From positions 1 through 64,000 of the forward strand of contig JAEEMI010000025.1 of NCBI GenBank assembly GCA_016283155.1: a DNA stretch of 64,000 bases, given 5' to 3'. The translations under genes and the position numbers were made by a program. The notes beneath the pieces were generated by a model. That model saw only the letters and a program-made list of their open reading frames with translations. It did no database searches and had not been told where the DNA came from. This document shows, piece after piece, positions 10,288 through 22,600 of this stretch. The stretch's first letter is position 1. Each line of letters begins with the position of its first letter. The DNA is from Clostridia bacterium (GTDB taxonomy: Bacteria > Bacillota > Clostridia > Christensenellales > UBA1242).

Positions 10288-10308
10288 CCTGCACCATTGC
10301 GATGCAGG
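10288..10308 (-). promoter_or_regulatory. Hairpin in the rpsF 5' leader (possible autoregulatory element)
   Basis: CCUGCAUC-GCAAU-GGUGCAGG: 8-bp stem, 5-nt loop, between predicted promoter (TTGCTT-17-TATGAT, 10325-10353) and the SD. Confidence 0.5.
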
Positions 10309-10324
10309 AAAAAGATATGTTGTT

Positions 10325-10353
10325 ATCATACAACATAACAGCAAAAAAAGCAA
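10325..10353 (-). promoter_or_regulatory. Predicted rpsF operon promoter TTGCTT-17-TATGAT
   Basis: -10 10325-10330, -35 10348-10353; roughly 57-nt leader. Confidence 0.6.
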
Positions 10354-10401
10354 CCATAAATATCTTGCGTTAATTCAAGAAGTTTGTTATAGTATCTATA
10401 C

Positions 10402-10477
10402 GGCGATGTAGCACAGCGGCTAATGCACCGAGTTCATACCCCGGGTATCGCTGGTTCGATTCCAGCCATCGCCACCA
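10402..10477 (+). tRNA. tRNA-Met (CAT anticodon), encoded CCA
   Basis: Acceptor GGCGATG/CATCGCC, loop TTCATAC, T-arm GCTGGTTCGATTCCAGC, CCA at 10475-10477; promoter TTGCGT-17-TATAGT upstream. Confidence 0.92.
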
Positions 10478-10480
10478 AAA

Positions 10481-10508
10481 AAACTCAATCAATTAAGGTT
10501 GAGTTTTT
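10481..10508 (+). terminator. Rho-independent terminator after tRNA-Met (possibly bidirectional)
   Basis: aaactcaa-tcaattaagg-ttgagttt followed by T-run. Confidence 0.7.
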
Positions 10509-11058
10509 ATTTGCAAATAATTTCATCTAAAAGGTTAAATAATTTTTGATACTCAGCATTCCAAGAAAAAACGACTTCACTACTATTATTTTTTACCATT
10601 TCTTTCAATTTGTTATAATCAAGATATAATACTTCGGATAATTCTTCTTTTTGTATTTTCAATTCATTAATTGGAATATATTGTAAAATATAATAATGAT
10701 GTGAAAAACAATAATTGTTAGGTTCGGTTCTTTTAATTGTTACTATTTTTTTTACTCCATATTGTTTAATATCAACACCAATTTCTTCTTTTGCTTCTTT
10801 TTGCAACGCAACTAACAAAGTTTCGTTTCCTACTACATGTCCAGCACATAAAGCAAGTTTATTAGGGTTTTGTTTCTTATTTGGACTTCGTCTTTGCAGT
10901 AAAACTCTCTGATTCGCTTTATCAATAACCCACAATGCAACTTCATTATGGTACATTTTATTAGCGTGAACAATGCTACGCTTTTCAAACCTACCAGTGG
11001 GTTCACCATTTTCATTAAGCACTTCTAAAAGTTCATCATCTTTATCGGCAATTAGCAT
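10507..11058 (-). CDS. Nudix hydrolase, IPP-isomerase-like
   Basis: ENGEPTGRFEKRSIVHANKMYHNEVALWVID; Nudix-box-like GHVVGNETLLVALQKEAKEEIGVDI; start at MLIADKDDE with AGAGG upstream. Confidence 0.85.
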   Translation of the reverse strand: MLIADKDDELLEVLNENGEPTGRFEKRSIVHANKMYHNEVALWVIDKANQRVLLQRRSPNKKQNPNKLALCAGHVVGNETLLVALQKEAKEEIGVDIKQYGVKKIVTIKRTEPNNYCFSHHYYILQYIPINELKIQKEELSEVLYLDYNKLKEMVKNNSSEVVFSWNAEYQKLFNLLDEIICK

Positions 11059-11093
11059 AACTAAACCTCTATTTTTAGCATAGCATATTAATT

Positions 11094-11900
11094 TTAATTT
11101 GAAAAAGATTTTGTTTTTATGTCTAGATAACATTTCGACAACGTCGTATTTGACGAACATTCCAACAACCACTGTTCCAAATCGGATTCGTAAAAAATTT
11201 GGTTGTTTTTATCGGTAATCACAAATTCGGTTGGATGTTTCTTATTAATCATTTTATAAGCATTAAACAAAGTGGTATTTGATAGAACAGCACAACGCAC
11301 AAATTGACCGGTTTTTGATTGATTACGATAAGTAAATTTATCAAAATATAATGATTGTTTATATTCCCAATTGATTTGAATCAAAATCATTATCGCAAAA
11401 CATGTCCACCACCAATTTTGTAAAAAAAGTGCCACAATTAAAATAAACGCAAACACAATATCTGACCATAGAAATATAATCTTCGCTTGAATATATTGTG
11501 CCAAAATTTTACCACCATCCAGTGGATAAATCGGTAATAAATTAATCACACCAACAAGAAAATTAGCCGCCACTAAATATTCAAGATAACCAAAGATTAC
11601 TGGAAAAAGCCAAACCATGACGCCAAACAACAAACTAAATAATAAACTAACAACTGGACCAGTTAAATAAATTACACACTTTTGCTGAGACGTAAGAATT
11701 CTAGTTTGTATTTTTAATGCTCCTCCGAACGGCGTCAATGTAATACGTGATACAACTGCTCCGTAATGTTTTGCCATCATCGCGTGTCCAAGTTCGTGTA
11801 AAATGACAGCGGAAATTAGTGCCAATAAAAAATCCGTAGCAGTAAAAACAATCGCAACAATAACAGTTAGAATAAACAATGGATGAATTAACAGACGCAC
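11094..11900 (-). CDS. SpoIVFB-like M50 intramembrane metalloprotease (GTG start)
   Basis: HELGHAMMAKHYGA (HExxH), LLPIYPLDGGKI (LDG), multiple TMs, C-terminal CBS-like region. Confidence 0.85.
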   Translation of the reverse strand: MRLLIHPLFILTVIVAIVFTATDFLLALISAVILHELGHAMMAKHYGAVVSRITLTPFGGALKIQTRILTSQQKCVIYLTGPVVSLLFSLLFGVMVWLFPVIFGYLEYLVAANFLVGVINLLPIYPLDGGKILAQYIQAKIIFLWSDIVFAFILIVALFLQNWWWTCFAIMILIQINWEYKQSLYFDKFTYRNQSKTGQFVRCAVLSNTTLFNAYKMINKKHPTEFVITDKNNQIFYESDLEQWLLECSSNTTLSKCYLDIKTKSFSN

Positions 11901-11909
11901 AACAAAAAT

Positions 11910-12734
11910 TTATGCATTTTGCGTTAAATTTAGAAATAGTTGTGGATTTTCCAACAAAGTACCAGCACCTAACAATGTTGCATTTTCTTCGTCATTAGCA
12001 ATCATCGTTTGCAGTTGTAAACTCCAATAAACGGCTTCAGTTAAACCACGAATTTTGGCACCAGTTCCACCAAATAAAACTCCAGTATTTAAAATTTGAC
12101 GCATAACTTCAGCACTAGCCTGCGGTAACAAGTGATTAATTGCACCAATAATCTGCGCATAAAGAGGATAAATAACTTCGCGAATTTGTTCGGCTTTTAA
12201 AATAAATTCAGGGAATTTAGCAAAGCGTGTATCATTTTTCAGTAATGATGCAACTTCATTGAATATACCATAAGCAGTTTCATAGCTGATTTCAATATTA
12301 AATTTTTCGGCAACCAAATTCATAATAGCTTCAATACAATTATCAACACCAACATCAAGGATTCCGCTATACAAGATTTTTTCACCTAAAATAATTGCTA
12401 AGTCCGTAGAAGTGTCACCGATTACTACCGACATAACCGGAATTTGTTCAGTAAAAGGATAACCGAAATATGATGCCAGCGCAATTGTTGGTTGAATATA
12501 AACCAAATCCGAGAATCCAGCATCATACAAAATCGCTTTTTCACAAGCAACACGTTCTTCAGTTTCACCAGGTGCACCGACAACAGCAATCTTTTTTTGT
12601 TCCTGATCGTTTAGAATTTTTTTAATCTTACTTTTTAAATTATCGTCGATTTCTTCATTAAAAATAATCCCCAAGCCGCGTTTGTACAGCCGAAGATTAT
12701 CGTGATTAAAATCTGCAACAATTTCAATAGGCAC
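11910..12734 (-). CDS. Divergent MreB/Mbl-like actin-fold protein with degenerate phosphate motifs (GTG start)
   Basis: VVGAPGETEERVACEKAILYDAGFSDLVYIQPTIALASYFG and GVLFGGTGAKIRGL align with MreB; DLGTANT reads DFNHDNL and DIGGGTTD reads VIGDTSTD. Confidence 0.75.
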   Translation of the reverse strand: MPIEIVADFNHDNLRLYKRGLGIIFNEEIDDNLKSKIKKILNDQEQKKIAVVGAPGETEERVACEKAILYDAGFSDLVYIQPTIALASYFGYPFTEQIPVMSVVIGDTSTDLAIILGEKILYSGILDVGVDNCIEAIMNLVAEKFNIEISYETAYGIFNEVASLLKNDTRFAKFPEFILKAEQIREVIYPLYAQIIGAINHLLPQASAEVMRQILNTGVLFGGTGAKIRGLTEAVYWSLQLQTMIANDEENATLLGAGTLLENPQLFLNLTQNA

Positions 12735-12740
12735 AAAACT

Positions 12741-12769
12741 ATTATAACTAAATATTTGATAAATTGCAA
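12741..12769 (-). promoter_or_regulatory. Predicted promoter of the MreB-like gene, TTGCAA-17-TATAAT, 6 nt before GTG
   Basis: -10 12741-12746, -35 12764-12769. Confidence 0.6.
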
Positions 12770-12770
12770 A

Positions 12771-13175
12771 TTATCTTTTTGAGAATTGCGGAGCACGACG
12801 TGCTTTTTTCAAACCATATTTCTTACGTTCTTTCATACGTGGATCACGTGTCAAGAAACCAGCCTTTTTCAATTCTGCTTTAAAGTTAGCATCTTCTTTA
12901 ACCAAAGCACGAGCAATACCGTGACGGATGGCACCAGCTTGACCAGATAAACCACCGCCATTAACGTTAACAATTGCATCAAAAGTTTTTACATCCAACA
13001 ATGCAAATGGTTGGTTAACAGTTAAACGCATAAAACCATCACCAAAATAATCTTCCAAAGATTTATCGTTGATGATTACTTTACCTGTACCTTTAACCAA
13101 ACGTACACGAGCAACACTGGATTTACGACGACCAGTGCCCAAAGTTTGTGCTGCTGCATTTTTCTTTACTGCCAT
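12771..13175 (-). CDS. rpsI: 30S ribosomal protein S9
   Basis: [20 protein letters not shown]...[25 protein letters not shown]. Confidence 0.98.
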   Translation of the reverse strand: MAVKKNAAAQTLGTGRRKSSVARVRLVKGTGKVIINDKSLEDYFGDGFMRLTVNQPFALLDVKTFDAIVNVNGGGLSGQAGAIRHGIARALVKEDANFKAELKKAGFLTRDPRMKERKKYGLKKARRAPQFSKR

Positions 13176-13177
13176 AA

Positions 13178-13630
13178 TTAGTTTGCCTTCCCTTTAATAT
13201 CAATTTTGCGTGGTTTTTGTGCTTCATGTGGATGTTCCGCATTATTATATACTTTTAATTTTTTGAACATTTCACGTCCCAAAGAATTCTTTGGCAACAT
13301 ACCTTTAATTGCGTGTTCAATTACCCAAGCAGGATTTTTGGCCATTGCTTCTTTTGCTTGAGTATATTTATCACCACCAACATAACCACTATAACGGAAG
13401 AAATATTTATCGGTCATTTTCTTACCGGTAAAGATTGCCTTTTCCGCATTAACAATAATTACATAATCACCAGCATCACTGTGTGGTGTGTAAGTTGGTT
13501 TGTGTTTGCCGCGCAAAATTAAAGCGACACGGCTGCAAAGACGACCAACTGGCATACCAGCAGCGTCTACCAATAACCATTCACGTTTGGTATTTTGTTT
13601 GTCTGCAAAAAATGTTTTTTGTGCTATCAT
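13178..13630 (-). CDS. rplM: 50S ribosomal protein L13; likely start MIAQKTF at 13630
   Basis: [49 protein letters not shown]. Confidence 0.97.
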   Translation of the reverse strand: MIAQKTFFADKQNTKREWLLVDAAGMPVGRLCSRVALILRGKHKPTYTPHSDAGDYVIIVNAEKAIFTGKKMTDKYFFRYSGYVGGDKYTQAKEAMAKNPAWVIEHAIKGMLPKNSLGREMFKKLKVYNNAEHPHEAQKPRKIDIKGKAN

Positions 13631-13638
13631 ATTTGATA

Positions 13639-13667
13639 AGTATAGACACTCATGCACATTTTGTCAA
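13639..13667 (-). promoter_or_regulatory. Predicted rplM promoter, TTGACA-17-TATACT, 8 nt before ATG
   Basis: -10 13639-13644, -35 13662-13667. Confidence 0.7.
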
Positions 13668-13674
13668 ATACTAT

Positions 13675-16600
13675 TTATTTTACGATACGACTCTTTTTGT
13701 GCACTCTTTCTTCCTTAAACATACTTAAATTAATAGGTTTAATACGTCGACGCATGGTAATGTAAACAGCTAATGAAGCAAATGTAGCGATGACACCAGC
13801 ACCTAAGATAACGAACATTGTCATATATTCAGTCCAAGTATTAACCTTGCCAATTTTGTCTTCTTTTTCTGTTGGTTTTTCTTCAACAGTTTTTGCACCA
13901 AGTCCATAAGTCATCATTCCAGTTGGGGTCATTGTTAATGTCTTGTTGCCATATTCTTGCACCCATTCGTTATAGCCTTCACGATAACTATTAATTGTTG
14001 CTGTATCCATACCAGACAATGCCATATATGCTTTAGCTCCAACGGCAACCATACCTGAATTATTAATAGTATTACCCTTGTCGTCCTGGAATACGCACTG
14101 AATACCTTTATCGGTTTGACTTGCCAAAATAGCAACAAATATTACATCGCGGGTTGCAGTCATATTTAAATCGTATTCACGGTCTTTCCATTGTTCACCA
14201 TTGATACCATCATCTAATGTCCAATCAACCTTTGCAGCATACCAACCTTTAATATAATAATTACCAAATAACGTTGACCAGAATTGATTATGATGTTCGT
14301 CTTCAATTACTTGTGGCAAAGTAATCAACGCATTTTGTGCAACAAACGCACCTGTTTCACGGTTTTCATAATTTGCAGCATTGAACCATTGTCCTTTATC
14401 ACGAGCCATACGATAGATTGTCATACCGTCAGTGATTACCCAATCAACGATAAATTTAACATCTTTTGTAGTGAAGAAATTAGCATAGAAAGTCTTTGAT
14501 GAGTTTTCACGATAATATGCACCACTTGGATAATTGTCGCCATTGTTCGAATTCCAACCATTTGCAACTAATGGTTCATTATTATCTGACATTTTTTGAT
14601 AAACATTTTCTTCTAACAAATAATCGACACCGTGCCACTTCCAGTAATCTGATGGAGCACTTACATTTGCTGGAAGTGTTGCGCCATTACCACTATATTG
14701 AATGTGATAAACTTCATATAGCCATACTGTCATTTCGTGTTCAGCCAATCCACGATAATAATAAACATAGTTTTCTTCTTCTAACCAATCAACTTCAATA
14801 TTTTTACGGTTTTCCAAGTTAACATAATAAGCATCAACACTTCTGTAGTAACGACTGTTGTTAGTATTAATAGTTTGAATACGAAGTACAGCACCACCAT
14901 TAAGACCAGTTGAATTAACATCGTCAAAAACACAGAATAAACCATCACCACTATTATTAACCCAACCCTCGTGTCTGAATTGTTCTGGCGTATCATCATA
15001 AAGCATTGTACCTGTAAAATCGATCCAAGCACGAACATATGGCAAAGCGCTATAGCTATTTTCAGGCATTATAATATAAACGGAACGATCCTCTGTAATT
15101 TGTACTTCATCATAAGCACCATCTTGAGTATATGGATAGAAATTTGGATCCAAGTTTTCACTATCTTGAACAATAACCCTAAACTGATATGTACCCAAAG
15201 TTAAGATTTGATTATTCCACGTACGCCAAACTTCATTACGGTTATAATTATCAAACATACGATATTCAAATCTTGAGTGTTCAGTAAACTCAGTTTTTAA
15301 ATCGTCAGAATATTCATCACTGATTTCCACCGAAACACGGTTAGTTTGTTGATTATAGACAGCACGAACTGCGCCTGAATGCAAGGAAATTGCTCCAATT
15401 GTAACAGTAAATGAACCAGTTTCAGGAATATTACCAGCAAAATCAAATATTTTTGAATTATAGCACAAACGATAATAAATCGTATATTCACCTCGATCTT
15501 TTGCTTGAATATTATCCCTTACCCAATTTTCTTGCCCTGCGATGCAATATTCAAAATATGGGATATTTTCTTCATTAAAACCATCATAGAAGTCAACAGA
15601 TGTAGTAGGTGTATTAATCAAGTTTAGTGGTTCTGCTTTATACATTAAATTATACATCGCACTAGGTGCCGTACGAATTGATAAAACGTGTTTTTCCACT
15701 AGAACTTCCAAACGTGTACCCATTGATGGATCATTATTTTGTGGTCCGGTGAACACGTTATTATCATCAACAAACACATAATAGTAAACATCCCACAAAC
15801 CAACTGCATCCACAATTGGAATATCTTCATCCCAATAACGGCCCAAAGTACCTGGAATTTCAGTTGTATAATAAACACAAACGCCTAAACCATTTTCAAC
15901 ATTCAAACGACCAGATACTAAAGCTACAGCTTCGTAACCAATACCATCATAACGTAAACCATAACGTGATTTTGGTGTTTCTTCCCACCAAATCTTACGT
16001 TTAGCAATTTCAATCGTTAAAGTATTATCAATGGTATATTGTGCAGTAGATGTATGGTAGTTACCGGAATAATTTTCACTTTGTGTATCGACCCTAACTT
16101 CATATTGAATGTAATATATACCAGCATTGATGCGTCCTGGTAATTTTTCACTCTCACCACCTTTCCAGGTGTATTTACCCAATCTAGTATCATAATAATA
16201 GAAATATTTACCAGTTAATGCATCTCCGTTTGCATCTACATACCAGAATGCAATTTCAACACCTTCTAATGCTGTACCATTACCATTTTCGAAAGTGAAT
16301 AATTGACCATATGAAATCAAATCTTGTTCTTTTTCGTTATAAATTAGGTTTAATTTAGCCGCAGGTTTTCTCTGTAAACCATAATTTGAATCGCTAGCAT
16401 CCCGAGGATCAATATAAACATTAATTTGTTCAATGTACTGTTCCCAATCCCAATTTTCGTCTGGTAAAACACTGTAATATACATTATAACCAGTCGCATC
16501 CATACCAGTAATTGTACCGACGAAATCCAAAATGCCCCATTCACTATTCCATTCACCAAAGCCGTAACGATATTGGATTGTTGTACCAATTGCATCATAG

Positions 16601-19600
16601 TATTCACCTGTCCATTGTTTATTGATTGAATTGAAATATGTTTCAGAATAATAGTAACCAGTTGGATGAAATTTAACTACCGGAGCACTATATAACAAAT
16701 CTTGCGCAGCACCAGTATAAATTCGACGCGCTTGAACATTATCACCATAATATCCTGGATTAACTGTATATGCAAGTTCTGCCTTGGCAATTGTAATTTT
16801 GCCATAATAACCAAAATATTCGTTAATGTTATCACTACCTGATACGTTAAGCCACAAATAGTAATCACCTGCATTCATACCTTGCACATTGATATCGCTT
16901 AAGTCATTAGTCCAATTCGTTGGTCGGTCATTACGTGTAGCACCTGTACCCAATCCCCAAAGAACAACAATATTTTCGTTTAAAGAACTGATGTTAACAT
17001 CTTCCACACCATTATTAATTTTAATTGTTAATTTGCCTTCACTATTCGGTGTTCTTAAATCAGCCAAAACTTGATTTTGCGCAATGTATGATAATCCTTC
17101 GTGCAACACGATACCAGAGAAATCATTACGATTATCATTCTTCAATAATGTTGCTTTGCTAATAATTGCAAATTCAGTTGATGAATAACATTTAATATAG
17201 TCAGCAACATTACCAGTACCCTCAACTTTAACCCAAATATAATAATCATTAGCATTGATTGCTTTTAAATTCGCTAAATCATCTTCATCAATCCAGGTTA
17301 ATGGAGCCACTGTTGCATCATTAGAATATCCATATTGAATTTTAGTATAATCAGTGCCTACAACAAGTTGTGCACCATTAGTGCCATTAGTGTTCTTAAA
17401 ATGTTGAATAAGTTTTTTAAACTCACCACCATTCTTTTCAATTAAAGTGTATGCAGAACCGTTATAGTCATTAGCTGTAAAAGTTAATCCACTTAAATTT
17501 ATACCATTAATACCAGCTTGAGCAATTGTTACTGAACCGACATAACGTGGGTTAACTTTGGTATGACTACGGCCCTCAGCAAATTTAACCCATACATAGT
17601 ATGTATCAGCGTATGTTTGTTTTAATTGATCTTTATTAGTATTCCAATCTTCATCTGCTACAGCATTAATATCAATCATATCTGGTGCCAGTAAACTAAT
17701 ATAGTAAGATGCTGTTCCTTTTGGCAGTTCAAGATCTAAAGTTGTATTATTGGTACGCAATTTAATAATTGCACTGGTTTTAATTAAAGTCTGCGCAGTG
17801 CCATTATATGTTCTATCATAGAAAGTTGGCATTTCAATCACAATGTTTTGTTCATCAGCAAGAGTAATTTCCGCATTATTAAACAATTCATAAATTAAAC
17901 CATCAGCAACAATGTTGTTCGATGAAACAACCAATTTTACTTCTAATTTATAGATACCAACTGATTTTGCCTTGGTTTCAGCAAAGGTATTCCATTCATT
18001 TGGATTTTCACCTTCTTTAGTGAGGCGGTATTTGACTTCATTCCAATTAATTTCATTTGAAAGATTGTAACGATTATTTTTAATGGCAACAGTTAAATCA
18101 CCAACTGCTAGCGTTTGGTAATCACCGTTATACATTTTAGTTAACTTTGAAATTCCAGTAACACTTAAATCACTTGCGGTAGCTTGTTCAATTGCAATGC
18201 GTTCGCCTGATAAACATACAGTAAACGTTTCAAAGTTACTGTCATCATCGCTAACAAACTTAATCCATAAATAATAGTCACCTTTCTGAGTTTTAGCCAA
18301 TGTTAAATAGTTTGTATGCCAATCCGTATTTTCGTCTGGTTCCTCAGTTGCACTATTGGTTAATGCATAATAGATTGTACCGATGTAATCATCTTCATTA
18401 CGTTGATTGTAAGTATTTGAAACCCCGGTTCCCTCTCCATTACGTTTTTGAATTTCAACAACTAGATTTACACTACTTACCAAGTTTTGTTCGAAACCAT
18501 TATAGTGGTAATAATTCCCTTGATTATCTTTTTGGGCGGTATAAGTTGAATTATTTAATCGAACCGAATTTTTACCTGCACGCGTTATCGTAATCTTACA
18601 ATTTGCAAAACATTGTATTTTTGCATTATGGTTATCACCAGCATTAACTTTAATCCAAGGATAATAGGTGCCAATTTGACGAATTTTTACGTCGTGATAA
18701 TCTGATTTCCAATCAGAAGGTTCTTTATTTGGATCTGTCGAAACTGCATATTCAATTGAACCCATATTACCACAAACACTGCTACTGTTGGTAATTGGAG
18801 CACCACCAAGGGTCAAAACAGTAGTGTCACTGCCGTGTTGTAATAATTTAAAGGAACCATTACCAGTGAAAACATTATAATCTGCTGACTGATAAACGAA
18901 ACTTTTTTCACCCGTTGCTGGTGCATTAATTAAAATCTCTACTTTCTTAATTTCAACTGTAATGCACATTACAGTTGAAGTATCTTCAACAATATTATCA
19001 CCAACATCGCTTAAATCAGGTTTAAAGAACAATGTATAAACACCAACATTGGTTTTGGTAAGATGAGCATCGTTATATTCATAATAAACATCCGGATCAG
19101 TGCCATCCCAACGATAAAGCAATGGAAGTTCAGCAACACCACCGCTAACCAAGGTAACTCTTGCCGACCCCTGCTTGACGATATCATTATTATCTTTGGC
19201 CAAATAATCACTCATATAGATTGGGCTACCGGTATAATAGACATTATTATCGGCTACAGGCATACGATCAGAAGTGATGGTCGCATTGGTTGGACTGATA
19301 ACCACACTGACAAACGGATATGCACTGTCATTCATCGTTTGAGTATTAAAGACACAGACACTATTTTCATCATTATATGCCGCACCACGATAATAAACTT
19401 TATAGTTACCAGCATCGCGTGCCTTAATCTGACTTGCATCTGTTGTCCAGTTTACTTTTGGTGTAGATTCTCCATCTTTTACTAATTTATATTCGACCAA
19501 TGGAGCAACCTGTGCGCTAGCACTAATCAATACTTGTTCATTGGTATTATCAGTAATTAAGCCCGTGTTTGCAACCGGAGCAATGAGTGCAAACGAAGTT

Positions 19601-22600
19601 GTTGCAATGATTTTTGCCGTATCCAGTTTGATATAATTTGTTGCACTAACATTATCATCATTAATCACCAATTTTAACCATAAATCATATGTTGCAACAT
19701 TAGTTTGTTTAGCGGCTTCAATGGAAGTTACCCATCCAGTTGTACTATCGTTTACAGTAGATGCTGTGGTTAATAAATACTGATGTGATTCAATTGAAGA
19801 ATAACTTGCATTTTTAACTTTAACTGTTGGAACTGCATTGGTTTTAAATAATGATTGTTCAACGCCAACATATTTTTTCTGGGTTTCATTAAATGTATAT
19901 TTAAATTCATATTGTTTATTAGCATTAATTGATGCAGCCGGTGTGTTGGATAATACAACAGATGAACTATTAACCCCTAGTGTTAATTTAGAAACTGTAA
20001 AACGTACTTTCTCGTCGGCATTAATTTGATAAACTTTTGAACCAGCTGCAACATTATCATTTCCGTTCCAAATAATCCACAAATAATAAGTTCCAGCAGT
20101 TTTTACTACTAAATTGGCATAATCGGCCATTGTATATTGTGTACCACTCATTGCCGAGCTACTCTTGCAGATACAAATTTTGAAAGAATTTGAGGCTGCA
20201 AAATCTGCTGCAAGGTTTGTAGTTGACGAACCATTAGTTACGCTAACGGTTGGTGCTGCTGTTGCATTAATTACTTTTTGATTAGCATTACTGAATGTAA
20301 ATTTATGTGTTTTATAGCCACTAGCAACGGTAGCAGCAGACTTAGGAGAATTAAAATCAATTCCCGAGAAATATGTTGTACTAAAATTCTTTAATTGTGA
20401 AATTGTGAAACTACCATAAACACGTCCGGCACTGGCTGCAATGTTAGCGCTTGCTTCCCATTTTACCCACAAATAGTAAGTACCAACATTGGTTTGTTTG
20501 CTTAATGCAGCAACGCTTGATTTCCACTCGTTGGTAACGGTTGGCGCGGTCGAACCATCGGTGTTAACCGCATAAGAAATCGTGCCCAATGCAATATTAC
20601 TGGTCAAACTTAATGTACCAGTGGCAACTGCGTGTTCATTGCCATCATAAACCAACGAACTCGTCATAGTAATACCAATTAATTCACTGTTAGTAACTGT
20701 ATAACCAGCCACATTGATTGTGGCAACTTTAAATTCGACAGCATCTGTCAAACTGTTGTGTTGTTTGACTTTAAACCACAAATGCCATTTTCCACTCTTG
20801 TTAACAGTTAAGGCTTTAATTGCATTATTTAAACTAGCGGCCGTATTTGTATCGGTATAAGTTTTTGTTCCATTTTCATAGACAAAACAATAACTAAGTT
20901 GGTTATAATTTCCGTCGTTATTGGACGAAATTCCGTTGAATTCAGTTTCACCATTAATTTTCAAACTAATTGATTGAGTTTTATTAAATGGGCTAGCTTC
21001 TCCACTTGTGCCATTAATTGTGATTGATTGAGTGTCCCCAGTGAATTCTAAGCCGGTAACTTCAATTCCAGTAGTTGAACTTGATTTAGCAATGATAAAT
21101 GCTGAGATCAAGGTTTTTGCTGATGTTTTAGAATTAATTTGTGCAGAATTCTTGTTAGGTGCCCAAGTTGCTGTCAATGTATAAGTACCCGCATCTAATG
21201 CTAAATTAACTTTAGTATAATCGGTGTTTTCTGTCGTTTTTGTCGTACCATTGAATCCAACGTAACTTAACTTATATGTTACAGTAATCCATTCTGGAAG
21301 TGCGGTAGAATCCGAGGCAATAATCGGAGTACCCGCAAAAATTTGGTGAGCAACACCATCATACGTCGGACTAACGTTTTCTTTCACGGTAACATCGTAA
21401 GTGGCTTTTGCAATTTTTGCCAAAATATTACCAGCCTTAGTCCAACCTTTAGCAGCAAAAGAAGTGGTAGCTTCAGAACGATAATACAAGTAATAACCAC
21501 ATTGTGTTGTGCCATTACTATAGTAAGCATTTTTTCCAGTTAAAGTACTGATATCGGTATTACCAACAGCTTCAACACCGTTTTCGTCATTACCATTCCA
21601 GTTGTTTGATGTCGAAACATAATAGTAAATTGTTGCGGTTTCAACACCACCATTGGTTTGTCCTTTACCAGTAAATAATTGCATTGGACTTCCGGTATAC
21701 ACCAAACCAGTTTTTGCTGCTAAACTACCTATTGCTAAAGTACCATCAGCTTTACCAATGGTCACTACGAAACTTGCGACTTCAGTACTGGAATAACAAT
21801 CATCAGTTCCGTCAATGTACCAACTAATGGTATAGGAATCAACGGCTTTAGCTTTTAATGCATCTGGCATTGTGGTAACTTCCTTCCATTCGCCACTATT
21901 TAATCTGTATTTTAAGACACCATATTGCGCATTAACCGAACCAAGGTCGAATAATGTCAATAAAGCACCAGTATATTTTAACCCAGTCTTTGCCCTGGGC
22001 GCAGTGTAACTTTCTGCCGGAATTACTTGCAAGCTGATTGAGACTGGCGATTGTAAGGTATAACGTTCAGTATCGGCAAAACTCTTGTTACCGGCAGCAT
22101 CCACACCACCCAAAACATAATATTCGATTACATATGAATGACCACCGTTTAAGCCCCTAATCGCATTGGGGTCACTGGTCCATTTACCATTATTATCCGC
22201 TACTCCATTGTCGTTGAAACGTACGTTTGGATGGTCAGCATCAACTGTGGTTGGGTTAGTTAATGGCGTACCATTAGCACTACACGGGTCAAGGTATGAA
22301 CTGCTGAATGCATCTTTAACGCGGTATAAAATTGTACCACCATAACTTTGTCCGCCTTTTTTAATTAATGTTTGGTACGTACCATCATAAACCAAATTAG
22401 GTTCACCGGTCGGTTCTCCATTATCAAGAATTTTCGCCGTAGCAGTGGTAATGCTTGCCGTGAAATATCCCGCCGGATCAAGATCGTTATAACCGGCAGC
22501 ACCAACAACTTTATATTCAATTGTATAGGTACCGATATTGGTCGCCACAATTGTTGTGGCATCGTTAGTCCAATTACCACCGACAAATCGGTACCACAAC

